Counted from the first letter of the stretch, positions 16,044-24,289 are shown. The stretch is DNA of 64,000 nucleotides from Lysinibacillus odysseyi 34hs-1 = NBRC 100172 (GCF_001591965.1 NZ_BCVX01000013.1:1-64000), one strand, 5' to 3'. The notes: generated by a model from the letters alone, not told the origin. Numbers and translations: made by a program.

Positions 16044-16216
16044 TACTGCACCATCCTCCCATATTCCATTACCTGCATATATTCTGATTTATAAATCCCG
16101 TGTAGTTCGCATGTTTTACCGACTCTGCGCCAGCCACGTCTTTCGTGATCTTTTACATATTTGCGTAATTCCTTTTCATTTCTCCCCTTGACCACTTTGC
16201 GATTTGGAGTGCTCAT
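16043..16216 (-). CDS. Small basic protein
   Basis: 57 residues from ATG 16216 to TAA 16043. Basic: STPNRKVVKGRNEKELRKYV and DHERRGWRRVGKTCELHG. The GWRRVG segment resembles short phage proteins of unknown function. Overlaps both neighbours by a few bases, which supports it being translated. Confidence 0.6.
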   Translation of the reverse strand: MSTPNRKVVKGRNEKELRKYVKDHERRGWRRVGKTCELHGIYKSEYMQVMEYGRMVQ

Positions 16217-16434
16217 TTTGCTTCCTCCAATTCAATTAATTTCTCAAGTGATACAATAGCTTTCTTTAAATCATTAATGTTCTTTCCGTTCTTCCTGCCA
16301 TAGCGCGCAATGTATTTAATAGCGTTGATTCGATGGAAACCAATCACTTCATCTTGGTTAAAGTTTTCATCAGCGAAGGCCCACACATCAATTGAACCAG
16401 AGTGATAATGTGCTGATTCCGGTCTTTCATTCAT
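16213..16434 (-). CDS. DUF3310-like protein
   Basis: 73 residues. HYHSGSIDVWAFADENF followed by HRINAIKYIARYGRKNGKN and DLKKAIVSLEKLIE matches the DUF3310 family (phage SaV-like), with the conserved NxIKYxxRxGxK motif. Role unknown, though these genes travel with nucleotide metabolism and replication functions. Confidence 0.8.
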   Translation of the reverse strand: MNERPESAHYHSGSIDVWAFADENFNQDEVIGFHRINAIKYIARYGRKNGKNINDLKKAIVSLEKLIELEEAK

Positions 16435-16973
16435 TAAAAAACACCTACCTTTAGGTAATGTCTTGCCTGGTAAAGAAAATGATGATAGATCCAGTTACCG
16501 GTATATTTTTTATCCAGATATACGATTTCGAAATTGTAACGAGCTTTGAAACTGTTCAACAATCCTAATAATGATTCGGGTTTATATTTAGAACGATATT
16601 GACCTCTTATCATTTTTCCGTAGCCGTCCTGGTCCTCCACAATTAGAGTGAAGGGAATGTCCTTTGAACGGATTAATTCATTTTCAAATGCTGTCTTTGT
16701 ATCCTTTTGAAGATTTCCTGTGATTTCATCTATATGTGCTTTGCGTTCAATACGGCTAGACAGGTAAATATCCCTTTTGATGCCCAACTCTTCGTTTGCC
16801 GGAATCATGCAGCCATAATCGCCTGTTTTTAATCCTCGAATAAGATACGGGATTTTTTTCTGTTGGAAGTATGAAAGAATATGGTCGTTTACTTTTTCAC
16901 GGGTATCAATGATGATTGTGAGTGTATTTAGGATTGCATCGAGTTCTTTGGCGTTGTATTGGTAATGGATCAC
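16434..16973 (-). CDS. ERCC4-type nuclease
   Basis: 179 residues, GTG start overlapping the upstream stop. Contains the ERCC4/XPF nuclease signature: IIDTREK near 20-27, GLKTGDYG near 47-54 and RIERKAHIDEITGNL near 80-94 (GDx, ERKxxxD). Such phage proteins cleave branched DNA or act as resolvases. A motif copy falls in LIVEDQDGYGKM. It belongs to the accessory DNA-metabolism cluster. Confidence 0.82.
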   Translation of the reverse strand: MIHYQYNAKELDAILNTLTIIIDTREKVNDHILSYFQQKKIPYLIRGLKTGDYGCMIPANEELGIKRDIYLSSRIERKAHIDEITGNLQKDTKTAFENELIRSKDIPFTLIVEDQDGYGKMIRGQYRSKYKPESLLGLLNSFKARYNFEIVYLDKKYTGNWIYHHFLYQARHYLKVGVF

Positions 16974-17413
16974 TCGGCAACACCTTCTAATAGTTCAGGG
17001 TTTTCGTGGATGTTGCCGATGACTACAGAATCATATATTCTGTGTTCGTCATACAAGAAGGTGTATTCATCACCATTTTTCAACCAATAGACGCAATCCG
17101 CATAAACCACTTCGCCTGTAAACGCTTGTCTTTGGTTATACAAATCTCTGTAGTTTTGCTGAACAATATCCCCCTCAAAAATCTCCTTGCCGTTCTTATC
17201 CTTGAGACCTGTGTATTGCATAAGCACATACCTATTTTCATTGGCGTACTTCATAAAGTGACCACCATGCACATTCCATACATCTTTTTCATCATCCGTG
17301 TAACCCTTTATCGTGTTAGGTTCTCCGTTGAATTTATTAAATACTAATTCGTGTACAGGAAAAATTTCCTTCAGTTTCTTATCCCACGCTCGAAATTTAA
17401 TCTCCCTCATCAT
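16970..17413 (-). CDS. YopX-like protein (copy 2)
   Basis: 147 residues, starting MMREIKFRAWDKKLKEI and sharing LMQYTGLKDKNGKEIFEGDIV and GNIHENPELLE with the copy at 15690-16043. Longer middle region. Function unknown. Two diverged YopX genes in one phage suggest either duplication or separate acquisition. Confidence 0.85.
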   Translation of the reverse strand: MMREIKFRAWDKKLKEIFPVHELVFNKFNGEPNTIKGYTDDEKDVWNVHGGHFMKYANENRYVLMQYTGLKDKNGKEIFEGDIVQQNYRDLYNQRQAFTGEVVYADCVYWLKNGDEYTFLYDEHRIYDSVVIGNIHENPELLEGVAE

Positions 17414-17841
17414 TAAGCCCCCTTCTTGAAATAAACCTTCGCCCGGTCGTACAGCGCCTGCTTCAATTTATTTGATTCTTCATTTTCGTATTGTCGAAAG
17501 TCATCATAGATATTCTTCCAACCGTTTCTATCTAATGCCTTGCACCAACGATCAAGCATATCGAGTGATTCAAGGTCATTACTTAACCATTCATTTATTT
17601 TTTGATTGCTTTGCCATCCACAGAAGAGATGGAGCATTTTCATTATCGTTATATCGACAGCTTCAGCCTGCTCCCATGAAGCGAACCATTTTTCAATATC
17701 CGGGAAAATCGGCTCTGCAGCTTTCAATACTTCTTCAGGTATCTTCTTGGCATTTTTCAAGGCCAATCGATTATCCGATTCATCCCTGTAAATTTCAGCA
17801 CCGGATTTCCAAATTTGTGAGAGTACCATTAATACTTGCAT
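17413..17841 (-). CDS. Conserved phage protein, unknown
   Basis: 142 residues. SQIWKSGAEIYRDESDNRLALKNAKKIPEEVLKAAEPIF is a recurrent phage N-terminal domain, followed by an aromatic helical region (HLFCGWQSNQKINEWL; WCKALDRNGWKNIYDDFRQYE). It overlaps the stop of the upstream small gene. No enzymatic motif seen. Confidence 0.6.
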   Translation of the reverse strand: MQVLMVLSQIWKSGAEIYRDESDNRLALKNAKKIPEEVLKAAEPIFPDIEKWFASWEQAEAVDITIMKMLHLFCGWQSNQKINEWLSNDLESLDMLDRWCKALDRNGWKNIYDDFRQYENEESNKLKQALYDRAKVYFKKGA

Positions 17842-18053
17842 TTGAGTAAATACACATCCTTAAATTGCAAAATACCTCTTGTACCTCTGCATTTTCCGAA
17901 TCCGAATTTGACCATTTCTTTATTAAAAAGAATAAAAGTCAAAGGCTTAACGGAATGCATTTCGCAATATTTTAAATAACGTTCATATATTTCTTTGGCT
18001 GGTATATTTGAAAACTTTACAGTCCTGATATTTTCGTTTAGGAAATTTTCCAT
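17829..18053 (-). CDS. Stand-alone winged-helix domain related to primase C-termini
   Basis: About 74 residues from ATG 18053. IPAKEIYERYLKYCEMHSV, then FNKEMVKFGFGKCRGTRGIL and a final VYLL strand have the same pattern as the C-terminal winged-helix domain of D5-type primase-helicases, including the one encoded upstream in this phage (EAKELYKVYSDWCYQNGEH). It lies directly across the putative origin region from the primase gene. It may bind origin DNA; this is inference. Confidence 0.55.
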   Translation of the reverse strand: MENFLNENIRTVKFSNIPAKEIYERYLKYCEMHSVKPLTFILFNKEMVKFGFGKCRGTRGILQFKDVYLLKCKY

Positions 18054-18071
18054 ATTCTTCAACACCTTTCG

Positions 18072-18326
18072 GTTACTGAAAAACAACTGCAATTACCTAT
18101 GAGTTACTTTTCGAATAAGCCTTAAACCTTACAGTCTCAAGGGTTTCGAGCATTTAGTTACAAAAGTTACTGCTCTAGGGGTATTACTGCTCCTAATATA
18201 TATATTTTTATTTTTTTATTTTTTTTATAAACTCCCCAAACAATAACTAAAGTAACTAAAACACTATCAAACTCTATTCAAACCCTTGATACCATTGAGT
18301 TTCTACGTAATTTTAAAAGAGTTACT
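18072..18326. other. Iteron-like repeats with AT-rich tract: candidate replication origin
   Basis: The hexamer GTTACT/AGTAAC occurs at 18072, 18103, 18166, 18251 and 18321, with near copies at 18156 (AGTTAC) and 18402 (AGTAAC). Longer context tends to AGTTACTTTT. A nearly pure A/T stretch spans 18194-18231. The block fills most of the 249 bp gene-free gap below the primase-helicase gene. Confidence 0.5.
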
Positions 18327-20675
18327 TTTTAACTCTTCCTTCTGATTTTCATCGTTTTTCAGTAATTCTTGTTGCGAAAAACTACTTTTGCGCTCCGTTA
18401 AAGTAACACCATGGACGAAAAATTTATTTCCTGCCCCTCGTTCACGCTTAAATCCTTGTGCTTCGAGTGTCCGATAAAATTTTCGATTTGGTAATGCATG
18501 CTCCCCATTTTGATAGCACCAATCGGAATAAACTTTGTATAATTCCTTCGCTTCAATTTTTTGAGATTCATTTTTATAACAACGTTCGAATAAAAATGGT
18601 CCTAGAATATCCATATCCTCTTTATAATCGCCAGTTGCCTTCTTAACGACCTTCGGCTCCTTCAACCCCGACTGCTGCCATTTCAAGCAGCCTTCAATCG
18701 CCCAATTCAATATTCCTGGCATTTCAAGCGATAATTTTTCAGGTAGCCTTTTGTCTCGCTTATCAGGTGGGAGATTCAAATTAAATGGAATGAGTTTTAC
18801 ACGACGCCAAATCCCTTCATCGACTCCCTTGATCACCGGCTTATGATTCGTAGTAAAGAAAACTTTAAATTCCGGAATAAACTCGAAATACTCCTGGCGT
18901 AGGAAGCGAGCAAGTACCGGTTCTCCACCTGTAATTTGTTTTACAAATGCTTCGGATAGTTGTTCGCCATCTTCCGATTCGATAGCTGAAACGAACCGAC
19001 TACCTACCAATCGTGCGATGTCATTATTGGCTCCGGTCTCTTTTTTCTTAATAAAGGTATCCGACTTGGCCTGCTTACCGTACTCGCCCATCAGGTCCTT
19101 GATGGTATTGATGAATGTTGATTTCCCATTGGACCCTCCACCGATTAGGAAGACCATAATTTGTTCCGATATTTCACCAGTCAAGCTGTAACCGATTAAT
19201 CTTTGCATGTATTCAATGAGTTCCTGATCCCCTTGAAATATTTGTTCAAGGAACGCCAGCCATGTCGGACATTGAGCTTTTTCTTCAAATACGATATTCG
19301 TAATTTTGGTTAAACCAAGCTCTCGATCATGAGGCTGCAACTTACCATCTTTTAGATTGATTACACCGTTTTCTACGTTGAATAAATATCTATGCTGATC
19401 AAACTGTTCACGTTCACCTGGCACCAACGGCATTAAATCCTTAATACTATTCATCCGGATGTTCCGGCGTTCGCACATACGCGCCCATTTCTGCTCGGCT
19501 TCATCCTCCGACTTGTACATGCCACGTAGAACCTTATTACAAATGCGTTCAATTTCTTTTTTGTTATCGATTTTCCAACGCTTACCGTCCCAGATCATCC
19601 AGCCCATATCCGATACATATTTGATGACATGGCCGTATTCGTGCGCGATGCGTTCAGCGTTCCCCAACTCGGTTAATCGAAACTTTTTCTTTGGTTCGGC
19701 CGGCTGTTCCTCCACTGCTGCATCACCACTGTGGAAGTCAAAAGAAAACTCGGCGTACTCGGCTTCATTCTTATGGTCCAACACAGTGGTAGTAGTGGAA
19801 GTAATAGCTTCTGCAATCGTTCGCTCGCCGTATGTTTCTCCCGTCGAATGATGGATGATATCCCATTTGTCACGCATAAGACCCGTTTCTCGAAACATAG
19901 TGTCCATGCGAGTGGCTGACTTCCCTGTGAAGAACGCTAAATGATTACATAAAGCTATATCTGTAGATGAATGGTCAGGTTCGCCTTTGTTGTCTGTTTT
20001 AATAATTTGTCCATCATACATAGCCCGAATTTCATCACCGTTTTTGGAGCGAAACATTTTCTCCCAAAGAGCTTCATTCGAAAGTTTAATTTCATCTTTC
20101 TCGAACTCAGCAAGATTGACGCGCCCTTGGATGTCGCTGTCGTCAAAATATTTTTCGAACACTTCCCCGAGCTCTTCCGTTCGCTCATAGATACGATCGT
20201 TGCTTTCAACGTTTCCAGTGAAACTGAAATACCGACCGTATGAGTAAATTTCTAATCCGTGCTTTACATTTTTACGTCCAGTACCTAATACAGACTGTGG
20301 AAGGCCACCTTTAATGATGATGTGCAGCCCGTTTCCAGATGGAGAAAATTCCGTATAGGAATCAAGCGTATCAATGATTTCCGTTGCAAAGGTGTTCGGT
20401 TTGCCATCCACAACACACTTATCGATATCGATGCCGATGTAATTGTCCTGGCGACTGAAGACGAAGCCGATTCCGTCATAACCACCATTCATGTAGAATT
20501 TCACGGCTGTTGCGAATGTGGACCATGTACGGCGATCATTTGAACGTGCTTCATTGCCATCTACTTGATATGGAATTTTTGTATCTTTACCATTGCGCTT
20601 TTCTTTCTTCCACAGAATCCATTGGGGCAGCGCCTTTAATTCGCTGGGTATGTCATTAAAATTAATGTTGTTCAT
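18303..20675 (-). CDS. Phage primase-helicase (prim-pol plus D5/SF3 helicase)
   Basis: 790 residues, RBS TAGGTGATGAA. N-terminal ~300 residues: PQWILWKKEKRNGKDTKIPYQ and YIGIDIDKCVVDG near 78-90, the acidic catalytic pair of phage prim-pols, plus GNGLHIIIKGG near 118-128. Middle: D5_N region. Walker A LIGGGSNGKSTFIN near 508-521, Walker B-like and SF3 motifs (FVSAIESEDGEQL; FKVFFTTNHKPVIKG; GIWRRVKLIPF) complete the helicase. C-terminal winged helix near 700-755. It would prime and unwind at the phage origin, probably the iteron region just downstream. Motif copies at 20296 (+) and 20403 (-). Confidence 0.93.
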   Translation of the reverse strand: MNNINFNDIPSELKALPQWILWKKEKRNGKDTKIPYQVDGNEARSNDRRTWSTFATAVKFYMNGGYDGIGFVFSRQDNYIGIDIDKCVVDGKPNTFATEIIDTLDSYTEFSPSGNGLHIIIKGGLPQSVLGTGRKNVKHGLEIYSYGRYFSFTGNVESNDRIYERTEELGEVFEKYFDDSDIQGRVNLAEFEKDEIKLSNEALWEKMFRSKNGDEIRAMYDGQIIKTDNKGEPDHSSTDIALCNHLAFFTGKSATRMDTMFRETGLMRDKWDIIHHSTGETYGERTIAEAITSTTTTVLDHKNEAEYAEFSFDFHSGDAAVEEQPAEPKKKFRLTELGNAERIAHEYGHVIKYVSDMGWMIWDGKRWKIDNKKEIERICNKVLRGMYKSEDEAEQKWARMCERRNIRMNSIKDLMPLVPGEREQFDQHRYLFNVENGVINLKDGKLQPHDRELGLTKITNIVFEEKAQCPTWLAFLEQIFQGDQELIEYMQRLIGYSLTGEISEQIMVFLIGGGSNGKSTFINTIKDLMGEYGKQAKSDTFIKKKETGANNDIARLVGSRFVSAIESEDGEQLSEAFVKQITGGEPVLARFLRQEYFEFIPEFKVFFTTNHKPVIKGVDEGIWRRVKLIPFNLNLPPDKRDKRLPEKLSLEMPGILNWAIEGCLKWQQSGLKEPKVVKKATGDYKEDMDILGPFLFERCYKNESQKIEAKELYKVYSDWCYQNGEHALPNRKFYRTLEAQGFKRERGAGNKFFVHGVTLTERKSSFSQQELLKNDENQKEELKSNSFKIT

Positions 20676-20683
20676 TTCATCAC

Positions 20684-20875
20684 CTAATCGTTGATGCCTT
20701 TATTTTTCAAAAATTGTCTTTCGTTCTCGTTTCTATCGAACTCCCGAATTTTATTAGTAATATGATGCCACTGTGCAATTTCCGTAGCATTTAAAATCCG
20801 TGTAAGCTCGTCATGACGTATCATTGTTTTGCTATTGCTCGTTGTGAGTACAAATGATTTATTACGTTTCGACAT
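20684..20875 (-). CDS. Small protein upstream of the primase
   Basis: 63 residues, RBS CGAGGTGATTGC. Basic N-terminus (SKRNKSFVLTTSNSKTMIRHDE), then helices with HHITNKIREFDRNENERQFL. No family recognised. Preceded by a terminator, so it may be transcribed by read-through from the recombination genes. Confidence 0.5.
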   Translation of the reverse strand: MSKRNKSFVLTTSNSKTMIRHDELTRILNATEIAQWHHITNKIREFDRNENERQFLKNKGIND

Positions 20876-20900
20876 GCAATCACCTCGTTTTTGAATATAA

Positions 20901-20933
20901 GAAAAGAGAGCCCCAGAAAAAGAGCTCTCTATT
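20901..20933 (-). terminator. Rho-independent terminator between DUF669 gene and primase block
   Basis: Minus strand AGAGAGCT / GGCTCTCT inverted repeat with a T-rich loop and TTTTCTTATA after it. Splits the recombination operon from the primase genes. Confidence 0.6.
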
Positions 20934-20942
20934 TAGTTTTAT

Positions 20943-21410
20943 TTAGAACGGTAAATCAGAATCGCCGACCGTAATTGCTGGCCCTGCTGATTGTGGAGGA
21001 TTCACTTTTGAAGCATCGTAATACTTCGCTTTAGCAGCCTTACGCTTTTCTCCATCCTTCGTATATTCTTCATGCTTCACTGTGATTTCTAGGTGTTTAT
21101 TAAACAGCTGCTGCGCCATTTCTTGTGGTGAATTGAATACATGGTTATTAGAGAAGCCACATGCTTTCAATAAGCTGTTCACGATTTTGACTGACACTTC
21201 ATGTTCGAAAGTGAAGGTATTGTATAGAATTTTTGCGCCTTGATGATTTTGATTAACATCACTACGAATCTCAAAGTCCACCGATAATTTTGGTTTACCA
21301 GCCTGTGTATTACCTGCCTCTGCGTTTACAATGACTGCCTCGTATTTACCTTCTGCAACTAATTCAAATGCTGTTGAAGCGTTAGATTCATCAAATTTAA
21401 AGAATGACAT
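20943..21410 (-). CDS. DUF669 protein, ssDNA-binding-like
   Basis: 155 residues, RBS AAGGAGAGAAATAATAT. SFFKFDESNASTAFELVAEGKYEAVI and GKPKLSVDFEIRSDVNQNHQG match DUF669, a phage family that replaces or assists single-strand binding protein next to Sak4-type recombinases. The C-terminus DSDLPF resembles the acidic tip (D/E-D-x-P-F) of SSB, which docks replication and repair partners. Plus-strand motif copy at 20992-21001. Confidence 0.82.
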   Translation of the reverse strand: MSFFKFDESNASTAFELVAEGKYEAVIVNAEAGNTQAGKPKLSVDFEIRSDVNQNHQGAKILYNTFTFEHEVSVKIVNSLLKACGFSNNHVFNSPQEMAQQLFNKHLEITVKHEEYTKDGEKRKAAKAKYYDASKVNPPQSAGPAITVGDSDLPF

Positions 21411-21413
21411 ATA

Positions 21414-22112
21414 TTATTTCTCTCCTTCTGTGGATGGCTCATAGCCGATTTTGAAAATATTTTCTTGTGCGCATGCCTTACGCCCATCAAGTTGATTTTT
21501 GGCGTAAATGTAATCGGACGGCTGTAGGATAAATCCTCGTTTTTCCGTCTCCGGATTGATCGTTAATCGTCCCACTACCTGGCAAAGCCCCATAAAGTTA
21601 TTCCGGATCTTCTCACGGATATCAGGGTAGGCCCGGTTGATTTGCTGTCCGCTTGGCAAGTCCCATTTATCTGTTGTTTCCCATGCAGTAAAGACAATCC
21701 GTTTTCCTAATGTTTGAATGAAACGGGCACTGTCCATTAGGAAGAAGTCAATCTGTTGATAGTTCCCTTGGGAAGGAACTCGATTGTTATTTCCGTTACG
21801 CCCCAAGTTGGCTAACATTGAACGAACTAGCTCGGAGACGTTATCGAAAAATAAAGTATCGTATTTCGATAAGTCAGCATTTCCTAACCATTTCAGCAGC
21901 TCGTTCCAAGCTTCCCAAGCGTTGTATGTGTCGAATTTCACGACATCGATATTGGCATTTCCTTTTAACGGCGTTTCAGAACGGTCGATTGGAATGTATA
22001 GCGTCTTCCCTTCCAGATAATGCGCCGTATGTGTTTTGCCGATTCCCGGATTAGCGTATAGAAGATACGTACTTGTGTCCTTTTGGATATCAGCAGCGTT
22101 TGTAATTTCCAT
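21414..22112 (-). CDS. Sak4-like RecA-fold ATPase (AAA_24), phage recombinase
   Basis: About 232 residues from ATG 22112 (AAGGAG 10 nt upstream; a GTG at 22121 is possible). Walker A ANPGIGKTHTA near 20-30, Walker B YDTLFFDNVSELV near 84-96, and a Gln/Asn-rich sensor region. This is the phage nucleotide-binding family placed near Sak4 single-strand annealing/RecA-core recombinases, usually found beside DUF669 or SSB genes, as here. Ends EPSTEGEK, where a plus-strand motif copy lies (21429-21438). Confidence 0.85.
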   Translation of the reverse strand: MEITNAADIQKDTSTYLLYANPGIGKTHTAHYLEGKTLYIPIDRSETPLKGNANIDVVKFDTYNAWEAWNELLKWLGNADLSKYDTLFFDNVSELVRSMLANLGRNGNNNRVPSQGNYQQIDFFLMDSARFIQTLGKRIVFTAWETTDKWDLPSGQQINRAYPDIREKIRNNFMGLCQVVGRLTINPETEKRGFILQPSDYIYAKNQLDGRKACAQENIFKIGYEPSTEGEK

Positions 22113-22133
22113 GCCTTCCACACTCCTTATCTA

Positions 22134-22487
22134 TTAAAATGGCAAGTCCGATTCTGTAGCTTCAACCTGAGGTGTTTCACCTTCTATCTCCTTTTCGAAT
22201 TGGATGCTATCCGGATCAAATTCTTCTTCCTGCTGCTCGACTTCATCCATATTCATTTGGCCGTCTGGAACATCGCTTTTTTCAGGGCGTTTCTCCATTT
22301 CCTCTTTGGCCGTACTATGCGTAAATTCCAAATCCACAAGGTAGTAAAAACCTTTTGAATTATGCTTTTCATGGATTTTTTGCATTGTTAATAACTCATT
22401 TTCTTTAGCTTCAGCAACTACTTCCTCGGCCTCTTTATGTGTATCTGCGTACCAACGAATTTTTTCATGCAATAATTTTTTTGCCAT
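22134..22487 (-). CDS. Acidic protein with SSB-like C-terminal tip
   Basis: 117 residues. N-terminal half: IRWYADTHKEAEEVVAEAKE and GFYYLVDLEFTHSTAKEE, an alpha/beta domain not recognised. C-terminal half is disordered and strongly acidic, ending EATESDLPF, almost identical to the tip of the DUF669 protein (DSDLPF). The shared tip suggests both recruit the same partner, such as the primase-helicase or the Sak4-like ATPase. Stop-to-start distance to the AP2 gene is zero. Confidence 0.6.
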   Translation of the reverse strand: MAKKLLHEKIRWYADTHKEAEEVVAEAKENELLTMQKIHEKHNSKGFYYLVDLEFTHSTAKEEMEKRPEKSDVPDGQMNMDEVEQQEEEFDPDSIQFEKEIEGETPQVEATESDLPF

Positions 22488-22889
22488 TTACTTTGTTACC
22501 TCCAGTGGGAAATTTAAGTACGCATCCGGACCGACGATTTCAAGTGCCTTCGCGTCATATGCCTTTGCTGCTGATATTTCATCATGGTAACGGCCTACCG
22601 TATATCGCTTGCCTTTGTGCGATAACATAGCTCGCCATTTATTCGCCTTTTTATCCCAATGGACGCCACGGTATCGGCTTGATCCGTAGCCTTTCCCAGG
22701 GATAGCTTGAGGAAGAATAGCACCCTCTCCAACTTCTTCTACAACAACGGTAAATGTTGTTTTAGTCAGCGTGTCATGCGCATCGATGCCGATGACCTTC
22801 TTACCTTCACAAAATTCATTTATACTTCGTAATGTCGCCTCTACTCCCAGCAGGCGATTACATGTAAATACTTCAGATTGTCTGCTCAT
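22488..22889 (-). CDS. AP2/ERF-type DNA-binding domain protein
   Basis: 133 residues, RBS TAGGAGGATATC. The C-terminal half SSRYRGVHWDKKANKWRA, then GKRYTVGRYHDEISAAKAYD and DAYLNF is a clear AP2 domain. N-terminal half has GIDAHDTLTKTTFTVVVEE. AP2 domains in phages are mostly parts of homing HNH nucleases; no HNH motif is present here, so this is a nuclease-free AP2 protein embedded in the recombination operon. It is a natural candidate for a site-specific DNA binder encoded by the phage. Confidence 0.88.
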   Translation of the reverse strand: MSRQSEVFTCNRLLGVEATLRSINEFCEGKKVIGIDAHDTLTKTTFTVVVEEVGEGAILPQAIPGKGYGSSRYRGVHWDKKANKWRAMLSHKGKRYTVGRYHDEISAAKAYDAKALEIVGPDAYLNFPLEVTK

Positions 22890-22898
22890 GATATCCTC

Positions 22899-23384
22899 CT
22901 ATCGAATCCGAATCGATTCCCCTTGTTCAATTTCTACACCTTCATATTTGTGACCGTCTTTTAATGCACTTAATAACAGCTTTTTATTTAACACCGGTTG
23001 CGGTTGTTCAAAGAAAATTTCCGGCACTAATGTTTCGTCCACAACTTTTAATGAAGGTGGATTCTTTTGAACGGTGAAGTTGAATTTCTCGCCTTTCACT
23101 TTTGTTTGACCAGCTGTCACCATTGCGAACTGCATATTTTCTTTCATGCGTTTGATGGCATTCTCTTCTGATTTGGCGCTATCAAGTAAACGTTTTGCTT
23201 CTGCTTTTTTACCATCAATATTCGCCTGACGATTTACAATAATCATTGCGTAATTTTCAAGCTTTTCAGCAAGCTCACCGTCAATAGCGTTCAACGCTTC
23301 AATGAATACTTCTTCCGGTGCACCTTCTTCAATCATTTGTTGAATGAGTTTATATTTATCGGCGATTTCGTAAATAGTTGCCAT
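22899..23384 (-). CDS. Siphovirus Gp157-family protein
   Basis: 161 residues; ATG overlaps the upstream stop by one base. The pattern TIYEIADKYKLIQQMIEEG, AIDGELAEKLENYAMIIVN, EAKRLLDSAKSEENAIKRMK and NFTVQKNPPSLKVVDE is that of the Gp157 family, a coiled-coil protein first described in streptococcal phage with a proposed role in phage resistance. It usually starts the recombination operon, as here. Confidence 0.85.
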   Translation of the reverse strand: MATIYEIADKYKLIQQMIEEGAPEEVFIEALNAIDGELAEKLENYAMIIVNRQANIDGKKAEAKRLLDSAKSEENAIKRMKENMQFAMVTAGQTKVKGEKFNFTVQKNPPSLKVVDETLVPEIFFEQPQPVLNKKLLLSALKDGHKYEGVEIEQGESIRIR

Positions 23385-24289
23385 TATGCGTTCACCTCGT
23401 ATTCGGCGTTTGTATCATTGATGATTTGGTGCCAAAATGTTTCTTTTTCTATAAAGTCAGCTGTGTTAGATGTACTTTTAACTTCGTCCTCATGAGTCAC
23501 GATTGTTCGAATTTGCTTATCCGAATATTTCCGGTACTTAACTTCAATAAGGTGACCCGTAACCAATTCCTTCGGCTGCACAGCATTCTCAAACTCACTT
23601 ACATCCAGACCGAGCGCTCTACCTAACGCGATGGCTTTTCCGATGTGTTCGTTGAATACGTCTGATGGGTTGCATTTTGCCGTATTTACATGCAATGGTT
23701 CTTGTTTCATCCTTTTATCATGGCTTCGATTTTGATAAACAGACACTTTTACTTCCCTATCATTTACATCGAAATCAATACTGAAGAACTTATATTGATA
23801 TGTTTCGTTACCTAACTCACTCATTGGACTACCATATTTACCTTGATTGATTGCTTCCTCAACAAACCCCTTCGCCTTTTCAATAACCTCAGCACGTAAT
23901 TGATTTGCTGATTTTGGAGCATCTATTCCGATTGTGATGCCTCGGATTTTTTGTTTGTCCTCCACAATTAATTCGTAGACGTCTACTGTTTCGGGTGTGC
24001 GACCACCCCAACCTGTATATAATTTTGAAACGCAACCATTTTCTAGTTTCACTTCTTCATCGGATACCATTTTGTAAGGCTTTCCTTTGTATAACCAAGC
24101 TGAATGAGCTACGTCTTGTACAATCACATCACCCTCGCGCGCTTCACGGTCAACCTTCTTATACTGCTGACCTTCAAATTCGATAACGTCCTCCACAGCT
24201 TGAATTGTGGAAGGCACACGCAATTGGTGAACGATTACTTTCATTTCATCTGCAAGTTCCTCTAAACGATCAATTAATTTATTTGACAT
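23384..24289 (-). CDS. Large early phage protein of unknown function
   Basis: About 301 residues from ATG 24289 with a strong RBS (TGGAGGTCAAT). N-terminal coiled coil; then two short strand-rich modules (IEFEGQQYKKVDREAREGDV and GKPYKMVSDEEV). Next is a central helix and a region DFDVNDREVKVSVYQ; the C-terminus GKAIALGRALGLDVSEFENAVQPKE is a recurrent phage tail segment. Three motif copies lie within it (23958, 24188, 24206). No enzymatic signature recognised; it may be a fusion of several small phage modules. Confidence 0.65.
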   Translation of the reverse strand: MSNKLIDRLEELADEMKVIVHQLRVPSTIQAVEDVIEFEGQQYKKVDREAREGDVIVQDVAHSAWLYKGKPYKMVSDEEVKLENGCVSKLYTGWGGRTPETVDVYELIVEDKQKIRGITIGIDAPKSANQLRAEVIEKAKGFVEEAINQGKYGSPMSELGNETYQYKFFSIDFDVNDREVKVSVYQNRSHDKRMKQEPLHVNTAKCNPSDVFNEHIGKAIALGRALGLDVSEFENAVQPKELVTGHLIEVKYRKYSDKQIRTIVTHEDEVKSTSNTADFIEKETFWHQIINDTNAEYEVNA

